Assembly: GCA_035406685.1 (NCBI GenBank)
Contig: DAONLM010000023.1
Span: 1 to 22,352, forward strand
Direction of reading: 5' to 3'
Length of the DNA stretch: 22,352 nt
From: DAONLM01 sp035406685
Lineage (GTDB): Bacteria; Spirochaetota; GWE2-31-10; MWDO01
Part shown: in pieces, positions 6,424 to 15,321 of the stretch
How the letters are laid out: each line of letters starts with the position of its first letter
Position numbering within the stretch: position 1 is the stretch's first letter
Program-made: the position numbers and the translations under genes
The notes under the pieces: model-generated
What the model was told of the DNA's origin: nothing
Databases searched by the model: none
What the model saw: only the letters and a program-made list of their open reading frames with translations

Positions 6424-9400
6424 TTAGAAGAAAGCATTTCTTATTCCAAATCCAAACTGTCCCCATGGCGGAATTATACCACCTTCAACTTCAGAAGCAT
6501 TAAAATAAAATGCATGTTCAAAGAATATTGCGAATTTTCTAAATGGTCCAATTCTTTCTATTCTAAATAGATCGATCTGATACATAAATCCAGATATAAC
6601 CTTACCATAAAAGACTATCTTTTCATTACCGCTATCGTCTATCTTCGTTATAATATTTTCCTCAGATTCAAATTCTGCTGGATCTCCGGAAAAACCGGTA
6701 AACCAGAAGAAAGCACTACCAATTGAAAGTCCAGTAGAGAATTGTCTTGCATCTTCACCAAAGAAGAATTCCCATGGTATATCGAGTATCTGTGCCCATA
6801 ATTTACCACCAACAGCAAGCCCAGAAAATCTTGGCCTATATCCATTCAAATATCCCCATTTTCTCCAGTATTCTATATCATCTGGATTTGTTCCCATATC
6901 AGCCATATTTCTTCTTGTTGCAGTCCATCCAACCATTCCTTCAATTCTAACTTTATCTTCAAAGAAACTCAATCCAAAACCACCTGATACGGTTGGTCCG
7001 CCAAAGGCTTCAGCCCATAGATATAATCCCTGAATAAATTTTGGTACCTTACCTAAATTTTTATCAAATTGTCTGAACAATATCTTAACCTCTTCTACCT
7101 TACCATCATCATTTGCAGAACCTCTAACAACAAATTTATCATTGATCTTATCCCCTTCTCTTGGAGTGTCTATTATTATCTGAGGCAGATTTCTATTTAT
7201 CTGAACTCTGAAATATTTAATTATCTCCTTGCCACTCTCTGTCACAGCCTTTATCTGCAATACATGTGTCCCATCAATAAGATATTGTGTCTGAACTCTT
7301 GTTATCCAGTTTTCAGCTGGTCCCAAATGTTTTTCATAAGTCTTTCCATTATCAAGGCTCAAATATATTGCCTTAACTCTATTCTTCTTTAAGTAGTTAC
7401 TCTTTAAAGAATCAACCTCATACTTTTTAACAGGTATTTTATCGATCTCTATCTTTGCTAATTTTTCTGGCTCTCTTCTATATTTTCTCTTTAAAGCATT
7501 GTATTTCTTCTGCTGAATTTCTTTTTTTAACTTAAGATCAAGATCTCTCTCATAATAGTAAGACTTACCCTTTAACCATGGCCTATGCTCCATTGGTGCA
7601 CCATTTCTATGAGATGTTACCTCTACAACAGGTCCACCTTCATCATAATAGAATATCCTTGATTGAGTAATTACTCTCTGAGGCTTTCCTTCCTGTTGTT
7701 TTTCTTTTGCAACAACAACAAGTTTATGTTCACCAGGAGTAAGCCCAACAGTAGAAAGATAAAAACTCCATAACTCTTGACCTTTTGCTAACATCTCTGG
7801 CCCATCGTCTATTTTTACATGGACACTTTCAATTCCATCATCATCATAAGCAGTTCCAAATATCTCAAGAATCTCACCAACAAGATGCTGACCAGGCTGT
7901 GGTTGATCTATTATTATAGATGGCAAATCAGAAGCAGGTGCCACCTTAAAATTAAGAGATCTCTCACTCTCATTTCCGGCAAAATCTCTTACCTTTGCTA
8001 TTAATTGATACTTATCCTTTTCAACAAGATTATTTGTATCAATATCAAAATACCATGCCTCTTTATCCCCTTCTACTTCAAAAAAGCCTTTATCATCCCC
8101 TTCTTCTTCTGTACCATATATCCTATTCTTACTCTCAAGATTACCATCAACATATAACTTAACTGTGTCTATTCCAACATTATCCTTTGCTCTACCCACA
8201 ATTCTATAAGTATTGTTTAAAACCATACCATCCTTTGGAAGTAAAATATCTATCTCTGGCTTTGTATTGTCAATATTATAAAGTATGAATGAGAAAGATT
8301 CTGAACCAGCAAGATCTCTTGCCCTAATTAATACTCTCAACTGTCCATCCGGAACAGAATTAGAATCAAAATAGTATTTCCAGCTCTCTTTACCTTCAGC
8401 TGTTGAGAATGTCCAACCATAATTGGTACTTATTTCTACTTTTTCTATTCCGTTTGGATCACTTGCTCTACCAGTAATACTTACCTCACCTCTTAAATAC
8501 TCACCATTCTTAGGTATCTGAATAGTTATTACAGGACTCTCATTATCAATATGAAAATCTATCTTTTTAGATTCACTCTTTGCCCCATAAATATCAACTG
8601 CCATTACTTCTAAAGTATGTTTACCTGGCTTTAGGGCATCTTTAGGTATCTTTTTATACCAGTTTGCTGTCCCTTTAACAATCTCAACTCTCTCCCATTC
8701 TGGCTCCTTCCCTACATCTTTATCAAGAATGCTCTGTGGCTGATGGATTCTATACTGAACATAGGCTATCCCATCATCATCAAGGGCAAGCCCTGCAATT
8801 TCAACAAAATCAGTATATCTCTGGCCATTAACAGATGGATTATTTATAAATACAACTGGGGCATCCGTTTCTGTGTCAATTACTACTTCTTTATTTATAT
8901 TTGTTTTATTACCAGCAGCATCAATAGCAAATAGTTCAATTGTAAAATCTTTTTTATCCCCTATTTTTAGATTTAAACCTTTCACCTCATTAAAATTATA
9001 TAAAGCCTCCCACAGATCTCTACCATTTGCTATCCTCTCTTCACCATTAAACATAACTACTACATTTGTCAGAAAATTATTATCTTTTGCTTCACCTCTT
9101 ATCGTAATAAGCCCATTAACACTCTCCTTATCCTTTGGTGTCCATACCTTTACCTCTGGTGACTTTTTGTCATAATTTACGACTATCTTTTTAACATTCT
9201 CCTTTCCGGAAAAATCCTTTACCTTTACAAAAATAGTGTTATTACCCTCTTTCATTTTTGTAAGTGGAATTTCTATTTTAAACAGTTTATCCTTTTGAGT
9301 TGTTGCTATATTATTATTCTTTAAATATGCTTCAAGATTTTCACTCTTATCTCTTTTCAATGGCTCAAGCATTGGAACATTATATTTTTTTATATTAGCA

Positions 9401-12360
9401 ATAGGCTCAACTTCTACATCTACGAAATTCTTATCTGAATTTATACTATAAGATGCAACAATCTCATTAGAATCATCAGAACCAATAGCATAAATGAATA
9501 TGTCATTATTAAAAGAATAATTTGATGGCGGCCATAATATTGTATTAGCCGGATCCTCTTTATCATATACTAAATCAAAAGAAAAAGCTTCCCCATTAGA
9601 AGAGGTAATTTTAACACTATTTTTACCGATTTTATAATCTCTGATATCATTTTCTGATAGATATAAAGAGTATATATTTGCCTTTTGATTATTAATAGGT
9701 ATTCCATCAATAATTATATTGCCATTTACCAATTTTGGATCAGTAACTCCCTCTGGTAAGGCAAGATAAAGAACATTTGATATCTCATCAATTCCCATTA
9801 TATCTTTTGCACCAAATAGTTTAGGCTCTGTATATTTTATTAGACTACCCTGCTGAACTTTGAATGTTAACTTATGTTTTGTCTGCTTTGTATCTTTAAA
9901 GTTAATCTTAAACTGCTTCTTTGTCTCATTCTTCGCAATATCAACTGCTGTTATTGTAATATTATATTCATTAAATTTACCATCCGATGTCTTAACCTTT
10001 AAATCAAACTCATTATCTTCCTCTAACTTCAATGTTCTATTCTTTATCTCTCTCTCATTCTTATCAGAAGATATAATATCCACCTTAACTGATTCAAATA
10101 CAAGATTGTCTTTTATTGTGCATATATCATCTTTAATCATTCCAATCTTACTATCAATCTTTGGTTCAATTATCTCTGGTGATTTAAAATCTACTATAAT
10201 TGGAACAGAAAGAGTAGCAACTCTACTATTCTTATCTATTGCCTTAATCTGTGCAATAAATATTTTATCATTAAACTTCTCTTTGGAAAGATCCTCTTTT
10301 ATAGCTTCTACATCATATTCTCCCTTTTTCTTTGACTCACTAAATTTTAAATCTCTCTCTTTTATTATAACTTTATTTGTATCTGGATCAATCAAAGAAT
10401 ACTTTACACTCTCAAGATCCCCATTTTTAATCACCTTTATATCTTTTAACTCAAATATACTCTTTAAAAATTGTCCTGCTACTTTTTTGTTAATGTCTGG
10501 TATATCAAATTTAGGATAATTTCTATCAATAATAAAAGGAACTAAAACAGTATCCCCTTTTGTATTATTTATATCAACAGGTGTTAACTCTGCAACATAC
10601 TTACCATCTTTAAATGTCTCTTTATCAAGATAAATATCTTTTGAAAAACTATAAACTGATGGAACTGATTCTTTTAAAATAGACTCTTTATTGCCATCTT
10701 TTTTTATTTCAACAATGACCTCTTTCATACCATCATCATCATAAACATCTGCATTAAGAAGAATAGAATTACACACTCTTAATTCCTTTTCTGTCTTCTC
10801 ACTCTTATCTTTTTTATCTTTTGTATCTCCTTCTTTACTTAATATAATCTGTGGTTTATCGAGTTTATCATCAAGAGTCACATTTATAGAGACAGTAGAA
10901 ACATTGTTTGCGATATCAACAACAGTTACTGTTAACTTATAATTACCAGATTTTAATTTAGACATATCAACTGGATGACTCCAAAAAGGATTACCAGGTA
11001 AAATTTCTACTTTTTGGGGTTTTGCTTTTGAATCAACACCAGGACCTGCAATCATAAAAGTGACTTCTTTTATATCAACATTATCAGATGCAAAACCAAA
11101 AGCAGTGAATCTACCATCAACAGTTGACTTATCAGTCGGATACTGAAAGAATATCTCTGGTTTCTTGTGATCAACTGTTACTGTTAATGGTGCATAACCA
11201 TAAGATCCGGTTTTATCCATTCCTCTAACCCAGACAGTGGATATTCCATCTACAAGAAGTTTTGAATCAAGTTCAAACTGCCATCCAACCTTTACATTTC
11301 CTTTGGCAAGACTTCTTACATTAACAACTCTTGACCAGCTCTCTCTTTCATCTATTGAATATTCTAAAAGAACAATTCCATTATCATCTGCTATTGTTCC
11401 GCCAATATTCATTTTACCAGAGACAACCTGTCCAGCCTTCATTGTAGTAATATCAACAAAAGGAGTTCTTCTATCAAGTTGAAAATATGTCTCATAGTCT
11501 TTACTTGGTACCCCATTTATATCATAACATTTTACCCTTATTCTATGAACGCCATCTTTCATCCCAGAAGTATCAAGATCATAATACCAAAACTCTTTTC
11601 CCTCTGCTACCCTCTTTGTATTCTCCTGATCGATTAAGAGTTCGACTCTATCAATGGCATCATCATCTCTTGCTGTCCCTACTATCTTCAAATTACCAGT
11701 AACCCTTGCATTAAGAGTTGGATTTATAATATATAAAGATGGGATATCTGACTTTGGATCAATAGAGATATTTATAGCCTCTTCCCTACTCCAGTTTTCA
11801 TTATTATCTTTTGCTTTAACAGTAACACTCCATGTCCCAGGAGAAAATTTTTTCCTATCGGCAATTATATACTCCTTTTTCCAGTTTAGAGTTCCATCAG
11901 CAACAACAAATTTATCTTTTGCATTCACAACATCAATAGATAATTTTCTTATTTTAATCTCTTCTTCAACAATCTTATCCTTTAACTCATATCTTTTCAT
12001 AATAAGAGCATCTCTTTTTGCTATTATTTCATCAATTTTTGCCTGATCATAAGTAGAAATCAAATTATTATTGAGAATATTTATCTGCTTTGTAATATTA
12101 TTTATCTCTTTCTTATAATTATAAATTATCTGCTTGGACTTTTTTATCTCAATTTCAATTTTTCTTACTTTGTTTAATTCTTCTCTTTTTTTGGCTCTCT
12201 CCTCTCTTGCTATCTTTTCCCGTTGTTCCTTCTCCCTCTGTTGTCTCTTTTTCTCCTCAAGCATCTCTTCTTTTTTTATCCTATCAGCCGTTGTATCTGC
12301 TGAATAAAAAATCATAGGTGACATAATAAAAATTAATAACAGAAAAATTTTTTTAATCAT
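6424..12360 (-). CDS. giant exported Ig-like repeat protein with C-terminal barrel-like domain
   Basis: 1978 residues. A signal peptide (about 1-22, IFLLLIFIMSPMIFYSA) is followed by a Lys/Glu-rich coiled coil (about 25-150) and then a long series of beta-sandwich repeats of about 100 residues (about 160-1765). The repeats show a recurring pattern: P-x-I at the first strand, G-x-A-x-DDDGI, a W-Y-x-LDT near the middle, DG-x-H-x-L-x-V-x-A-x-D, and VD..P at the end. Clear copies begin near 205, 300, 400, 1065, 1167, 1272, 1367, 1477 and 1725. A lysine/arginine-rich insert (about 1600-1650) interrupts one repeat. The last 210 residues are Gly/aromatic-rich with alternating hydrophobic strands and end in AFF, as outer-membrane barrels do. 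I infer an outer-membrane-anchored protein with a long repeat stalk, facing either periplasm or surface. Strong AAAGGAGAGATT binding site. Single-gene transcript with its own promoter and terminator. Confidence 0.85.
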   Translation of the reverse strand: MIKKIFLLLIFIMSPMIFYSADTTADRIKKEEMLEEKKRQQREKEQREKIAREERAKKREELNKVRKIEIEIKKSKQIIYNYKKEINNITKQINILNNNLISTYDQAKIDEIIAKRDALIMKRYELKDKIVEEEIKIRKLSIDVVNAKDKFVVADGTLNWKKEYIIADRKKFSPGTWSVTVKAKDNNENWSREEAINISIDPKSDIPSLYIINPTLNARVTGNLKIVGTARDDDAIDRVELLIDQENTKRVAEGKEFWYYDLDTSGMKDGVHRIRVKCYDINGVPSKDYETYFQLDRRTPFVDITTMKAGQVVSGKMNIGGTIADDNGIVLLEYSIDERESWSRVVNVRSLAKGNVKVGWQFELDSKLLVDGISTVWVRGMDKTGSYGYAPLTVTVDHKKPEIFFQYPTDKSTVDGRFTAFGFASDNVDIKEVTFMIAGPGVDSKAKPQKVEILPGNPFWSHPVDMSKLKSGNYKLTVTVVDIANNVSTVSINVTLDDKLDKPQIILSKEGDTKDKKDKSEKTEKELRVCNSILLNADVYDDDGMKEVIVEIKKDGNKESILKESVPSVYSFSKDIYLDKETFKDGKYVAELTPVDINNTKGDTVLVPFIIDRNYPKFDIPDINKKVAGQFLKSIFELKDIKVIKNGDLESVKYSLIDPDTNKVIIKERDLKFSESKKKGEYDVEAIKEDLSKEKFNDKIFIAQIKAIDKNSRVATLSVPIIVDFKSPEIIEPKIDSKIGMIKDDICTIKDNLVFESVKVDIISSDKNEREIKNRTLKLEEDNEFDLKVKTSDGKFNEYNITITAVDIAKNETKKQFKINFKDTKQTKHKLTFKVQQGSLIKYTEPKLFGAKDIMGIDEISNVLYLALPEGVTDPKLVNGNIIIDGIPINNQKANIYSLYLSENDIRDYKIGKNSVKITSSNGEAFSFDLVYDKEDPANTILWPPSNYSFNNDIFIYAIGSDDSNEIVASYSINSDKNFVDVEVEPIANIKKYNVPMLEPLKRDKSENLEAYLKNNNIATTQKDKLFKIEIPLTKMKEGNNTIFVKVKDFSGKENVKKIVVNYDKKSPEVKVWTPKDKESVNGLITIRGEAKDNNFLTNVVVMFNGEERIANGRDLWEALYNFNEVKGLNLKIGDKKDFTIELFAIDAAGNKTNINKEVVIDTETDAPVVFINNPSVNGQRYTDFVEIAGLALDDDGIAYVQYRIHQPQSILDKDVGKEPEWERVEIVKGTANWYKKIPKDALKPGKHTLEVMAVDIYGAKSESKKIDFHIDNESPVITIQIPKNGEYLRGEVSITGRASDPNGIEKVEISTNYGWTFSTAEGKESWKYYFDSNSVPDGQLRVLIRARDLAGSESFSFILYNIDNTKPEIDILLPKDGMVLNNTYRIVGRAKDNVGIDTVKLYVDGNLESKNRIYGTEEEGDDKGFFEVEGDKEAWYFDIDTNNLVEKDKYQLIAKVRDFAGNESERSLNFKVAPASDLPSIIIDQPQPGQHLVGEILEIFGTAYDDDGIESVHVKIDDGPEMLAKGQELWSFYLSTVGLTPGEHKLVVVAKEKQQEGKPQRVITQSRIFYYDEGGPVVEVTSHRNGAPMEHRPWLKGKSYYYERDLDLKLKKEIQQKKYNALKRKYRREPEKLAKIEIDKIPVKKYEVDSLKSNYLKKNRVKAIYLSLDNGKTYEKHLGPAENWITRVQTQYLIDGTHVLQIKAVTESGKEIIKYFRVQINRNLPQIIIDTPREGDKINDKFVVRGSANDDGKVEEVKILFRQFDKNLGKVPKFIQGLYLWAEAFGGPTVSGGFGLSFFEDKVRIEGMVGWTATRRNMADMGTNPDDIEYWRKWGYLNGYRPRFSGLAVGGKLWAQILDIPWEFFFGEDARQFSTGLSIGSAFFWFTGFSGDPAEFESEENIITKIDDSGNEKIVFYGKVISGFMYQIDLFRIERIGPFRKFAIFFEHAFYFNASEVEGGIIPPWGQFGFGIRNAFF

Positions 12361-12408
12361 AATCTCTCCTTTTAAAAAATTATAAAAATTAATTTAAAAT
12401 CTATATAT

Positions 12409-12438
12409 ATTATAAAACAAAAAATAAAAAATTGCCAA
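12409..12438 (-). promoter_or_regulatory. promoter for giant Ig-repeat gene
   Basis: On the - strand TTGGCA (12433-12438, 5/6) and a perfect TATAAT (12409-12414) are 18 bases apart. The start near 12402 leaves a leader of about 40 nt to the ATG at 12360. Confidence 0.7.
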
Positions 12439-12493
12439 TCTAAAAATAATTTTTTATTAAAATTTTCCTTTTAATTAAAAAAAACAATCATTA

Positions 12494-12570
12494 TTTTAAC
12501 CTAATTTAATTTTAACCTAATTTATATCTCACTCTCTACTCCGGTATTCACTTCTATCTGATATAAATTA
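12494..12570. repeat. short tandem repeat plus 11-bp inverted repeat downstream of hisD
   Basis: TTTTAACCTAATTTA occurs twice in tandem (12494-12508 and 12510-12524, period 16). The second copy overlaps the left arm TAATTTATATC (12518-12528) of an inverted repeat whose right arm GATATAAATTA is at 12560-12570. The intervening 31 bases are the most GC-rich part of this gap. In the hisD transcript this would be a 3' hairpin, but no adjacent T-run makes it a standard terminator. Confidence 0.45.
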
Positions 12571-12578
12571 TAAAATCA

Positions 12579-13883
12579 TTACTCCTTAAATCTTATTTCT
12601 GTACTTCTTGCATGTGCCTCTAAATTCTCTTTTCTTGCAAGTATAGATATATCTTTATAGTATTTTCGTAAAGAATTCTTATTAAATTCAATAAAACTAA
12701 ATCTCTTCTGAAAATCATAAACTCCTAAAGGTGAGTAAAATCTTGCTGTTCTTAATGTTGGTAAAACATGATTCGGCCCACCTAAATAATCACCCACAGA
12801 CTCAGGTGTCCATCTACCTAAGAAAACAGAACCACAATTTCTTATTCCTTTTAAAAATCTATCGGGCTTTTTAGAAAATATCTCAAGATGCTCTGGTGCC
12901 ACAATGTTTACCACATCGACAATTGTCGTATCACTGTTACAAACTATGGCAAGTCCATTTTTGTCAAGAGAAGATTTTGCATTCTCTTTTAAATTTTCTG
13001 GCAGACTTTCTAAAATAGAATATGCCTTTTCTACTATTTTATTAAGATACTCTTTATCTTTTCCAATAATAATTGCTCTTGCCATTGGATCATGTTCAGC
13101 CTGACTCAACATATCCATTGCTACTATCTCAATATCACTCTCTTTATCACTATCAACAATTATCATAATCTCAGATGGCCCTGCTATCATATCAATATCA
13201 ACCTTACCATAAACAATCTGTTTTGCCTTTGTGACATATATATTGCCAGGTCCAACTATCTTATCAACTGGTTTAATCCCTTGAACTCCATAAGCAAGTG
13301 AAAATATAGACTGAGCTCCACCTATTCTATAAATTTCATCAATATTCAAAATCTCAAGGACTCTTGCGACCTCAACAGATTCAACAAATGTTCTTGGAGG
13401 AGATACTACGACAATTCTCTTAACTCCTGCGATTATAGCCGGTATTATTGTCATATAAATAGTAGATGGATACAAAGCTCTCCCACCAGGAATATATACC
13501 CCAACAGATTCTAAGGGGACAACTTTTTGCCCCATTTTATTGCCCTCTTTGTCTTTGAATACAAAACCTTTCTCTTTTTCTCTTTTATGAAAATCAAAAA
13601 CCCTCTTAATGGCAACTTTTAATGCTTTATCAAGATTATTATCTATTTTTGATGATAATTTCTCAATCTCTTCTCTTTTTACTCTTAAATTTTGCTCTGT
13701 TATATTAAAATTATCAAATTTCAAGGTGTATTCCTGTAATGCTTTAAACCCATCTTTTTTTATATTAATTCCTATTTCAAAAACCTTTTTCTCTATATCT
13801 TCTGTAGTAGAATTGTCGTATTCTAAAAAAATAATTTTTTCAACATTCTCTAAATTATTATTTACTACCTCAATAAATTTCAT
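12579..13883 (-). CDS. hisD: histidinol dehydrogenase
   Basis: 434 residues, full length. It catalyses the last two steps of histidine synthesis in the cytoplasm (L-histidinol to L-histidine, two NAD+ per turn). Zinc ligands of the family are in place: Q261 and H264 in QAEHD, D365 in GDYLGGPNH, and H424 near the C-terminus in EAHARS. The catalytic pair E331-H332 is in PEHLE. The GPGNIYVTKAK and DMIAGPSEI blocks are intact. The hisG stop and the hisD start share one base (TAATG), with GAGGTG just upstream, which points to translational coupling in a hisG-hisD operon. No further his gene follows; the next gene is the unrelated giant exported protein with its own promoter. Confidence 0.97.
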   Translation of the reverse strand: MKFIEVVNNNLENVEKIIFLEYDNSTTEDIEKKVFEIGINIKKDGFKALQEYTLKFDNFNITEQNLRVKREEIEKLSSKIDNNLDKALKVAIKRVFDFHKREKEKGFVFKDKEGNKMGQKVVPLESVGVYIPGGRALYPSTIYMTIIPAIIAGVKRIVVVSPPRTFVESVEVARVLEILNIDEIYRIGGAQSIFSLAYGVQGIKPVDKIVGPGNIYVTKAKQIVYGKVDIDMIAGPSEIMIIVDSDKESDIEIVAMDMLSQAEHDPMARAIIIGKDKEYLNKIVEKAYSILESLPENLKENAKSSLDKNGLAIVCNSDTTIVDVVNIVAPEHLEIFSKKPDRFLKGIRNCGSVFLGRWTPESVGDYLGGPNHVLPTLRTARFYSPLGVYDFQKRFSFIEFNKNSLRKYYKDISILARKENLEAHARSTEIRFKE

Positions 13884-14536
13884 TAAATCACCTCTTTATT
13901 TAACATTGAAACTATAGTATCTATCTCTTTATAATTTAATTTATATAAAGATGGATTTGCTATTAGCTTAACCTCAGTTTCTCCTATCTCTTCAATAATG
14001 GAAAGATTATTCTCTTTTAATGTTGTGCCTGTTTCAACAAGATCCACTATAAAATGAGAAAGACCTAAAATAGGAGCAAGTTCAATAGATCCAGACAATT
14101 TTATGATATTTACTGGAATATTTTTATTAATAAAAAAATTCTTTGTCCATTTTACAAATTTTGTTGCTATTTTTAATTCTTGAATAAAATGTTCTGAATT
14201 TAAAATATTAAAATATAAATTCTTATCTTTCTCAAAACCTGCAAGACAGATTCTTGTTTTACCAAAAGGGAAAGTGGTAAGATTTAAAAATTCAAAATCA
14301 GACTCATAAACAATGTCACTCCCACATACCCCTAATTGAGCAACTCCATAATGAACATAAACCGGCACATCACTATTCTTTACAAATAAGAATCTAATCT
14401 TGCTTTTTTCATCAATAAAATCTAATCGACGGGTATCTTCGTTTATAGAAGAATTAATAATACCTTTTTTTAAAAAAAAATCACTTATTTTTTCAATTAG
14501 TCTACCTTTTGGCAAGGCTATTGTCAAATATTCCAT
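13883..14536 (-). CDS. hisG: ATP phosphoribosyltransferase, short (HisG_S) form
   Basis: 217 residues. First step of histidine synthesis: ATP plus PRPP to phosphoribosyl-ATP. It begins LTIALPKGRL, then GVAQLGVCGSDIVYE, FPFGKTRICLAG and the C-terminal PRPP-binding region LVETGTTLKENNL, all typical. It lacks the C-terminal ACT-like regulatory domain of the long form. Short HisG proteins need the HisZ subunit (a HisRS-like paralogue) for activity and feedback control, and hisZ is not in this window. First gene of the hisG-hisD transcript, served by a strong promoter with a palindrome in its spacer. The start at 14536 gives the canonical N-terminus, but the ribosome binding site before it (CAGGAT) is modest. 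Confidence 0.95.
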   Translation of the reverse strand: MEYLTIALPKGRLIEKISDFFLKKGIINSSINEDTRRLDFIDEKSKIRFLFVKNSDVPVYVHYGVAQLGVCGSDIVYESDFEFLNLTTFPFGKTRICLAGFEKDKNLYFNILNSEHFIQELKIATKFVKWTKNFFINKNIPVNIIKLSGSIELAPILGLSHFIVDLVETGTTLKENNLSIIEEIGETEVKLIANPSLYKLNYKEIDTIVSMLNKEVI

Positions 14537-14571
14537 AAAATATCCTGAATAATTGGGATTAAAATAGAGTA

Positions 14572-14600
14572 TATATAATCAAAATTTTTGATTTTGTCAA
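14572..14600 (-). promoter_or_regulatory. hisG-hisD promoter with palindromic operator-like spacer
   Basis: On the - strand a perfect TTGACA (14595-14600), a 17-base spacer and TATATA (14572-14577, 5/6). The spacer is occupied almost exactly by the perfect palindrome AATCAAAATTTTTGATT (14577-14593, two 8-base arms around one central base). A dimeric repressor bound there would block RNA polymerase. The leader from about 14565 to the ATG is short (about 30 nt), too short for a his leader-peptide attenuator or T-box. Confidence 0.75.
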
Positions 14601-14607
14601 AAATTTC

Positions 14608-14647
14608 CCTAAAAATAAATCCTGTTGGGTGCGATTTTATTTTTAGG
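14608..14647 (-). terminator. possible terminator hairpin downstream of the ribbon-helix-helix-like gene
   Basis: GATTTTATTTTTAGG (14633-14647) pairs with CCTAAAAATAAATC (14608-14621) except for one bulged base, around an 11-nt GC-rich loop (14622-14632). On the - strand the stem is followed by GGAAATTTTTG, a weak U-tract. It lies about 100 bases after the stop at 14745 and just upstream of the hisG -35. It partly overlaps repeat copy A, but copy B has no matching hairpin, so the hairpin does not explain the conserved element. Confidence 0.4.
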
Positions 14648-14675
14648 CAGATAAAAAGATAAATTTATCCTTAGG
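14627..14675 (-). repeat. 49-bp repeated upstream element, copy A
   Basis: Read on the - strand it matches 439-487 at 40 of 49 positions with no gaps. The longest identical blocks are AGGATAAAT, TCTTTT, CTGC and TAAAAATAAA. It ends 26 bp upstream of the hisG -35. It also contains most of the palindrome GATAAATTTATC (14658-14669), which copy B does not preserve. Confidence 0.6.
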
Positions 14676-14744
14676 TTAATTTTGTTTGAGAAAAAATTGT
14701 AATAGTATTATTTATTTTTCGAGTAAAATTTTAAATAAATTCAG

Positions 14745-15284
14745 TCAATAATAGGTCTCAAAGCCTATTACCTGGTAACAATTATTGTATATTGCTTTAT
14801 AAAATGGAGTGAAATTCCCTTTAAAGTGGGACAATTGTCTACTCTTCCACCACCTCTTTATTTTTGTCAGTTTCAGCCATAATCTCAATGTCACAAGACT
14901 ACATTTCTTCTCAAAACCAATCATCTCCATTTTATCATACTCTTCAATGAAAACTTCAAGTACGCTTCTTAACAATTTTGCCATGCTGAAAAAATTTAGA
15001 TCAGCATGGATCTTCTTCAAGAATCTATACTCCTCCTTAGGTAAATAAAAATGAATAGAGGCATCGGCGTCTATTCTTTCATAGACATTCTCATCCTCAT
15101 GTCCAAAACAGTACCTTTTTTTGATCCTATCAGAGAACTTTTGCAATACGTAACAAATTAATTTCGATAAAGAAAGATTCTCTTTTCTAGCAATCTTTGA
15201 AAGTTTTTCCTTCATTTCTGAAGTCACTACAAAATGTAATTCATGGCAATCATTATTTTTGCAATTTAAAATTGTTTTATTCAT
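14745..15284 (-). CDS. tandem ribbon-helix-helix-like protein, copy 1
   Basis: 179 residues. Two segments look like ribbon-helix-helix DNA-binding folds: residues 16-52 (a strand ELHFVVTSE, a helix, then LSLSKLICYVLQKF) and residues 76-115 (a strand SIHFYLP, a helix, then FSMAKLLRSVLEVFIEEY). A conserved linker RYCFG...YERIDADA joins them. The C-terminal 60 residues are basic and aromatic (KIKRWWKSRQ), a plausible nucleic-acid contact. A second copy begins at 22022, 62 of 82 residues identical over the shared part. I do not recognise a named family with certainty; the two-part layout recalls the multicopy DUF1564 proteins of leptospires, but that is a weak impression. It has a strong GGGAGG site and a 50-bp upstream stretch conserved with copy 2. 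Divergent from uvrA, upstream of hisG on the same strand. Confidence 0.75.
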   Translation of the reverse strand: MNKTILNCKNNDCHELHFVVTSEMKEKLSKIARKENLSLSKLICYVLQKFSDRIKKRYCFGHEDENVYERIDADASIHFYLPKEEYRFLKKIHADLNFFSMAKLLRSVLEVFIEEYDKMEMIGFEKKCSLVTLRLWLKLTKIKRWWKSRQLSHFKGNFTPFYKAIYNNCYQVIGFETYY

Positions 15285-15321
15285 AAAAAACCTCCCTCAA
15301 TATAAAAATTATTTTCTATAT

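Noticed and set aside
9860..10519. 219-codon + strand open frame inside the giant Ig-repeat gene
   Set aside because: It is antisense to a clear coding frame with strong repeat structure. It has no ribosome binding site and its product is a low-complexity Leu/Ser/Ile string typical of a reverse-strand shadow.
11654..12046. 130-codon + strand open frame antisense to the N-terminal part of the Ig-repeat protein
   Set aside because: No binding site, Ser/Leu-rich shadow composition, and the opposite frame encodes a convincing coiled coil and Ig-like repeats.
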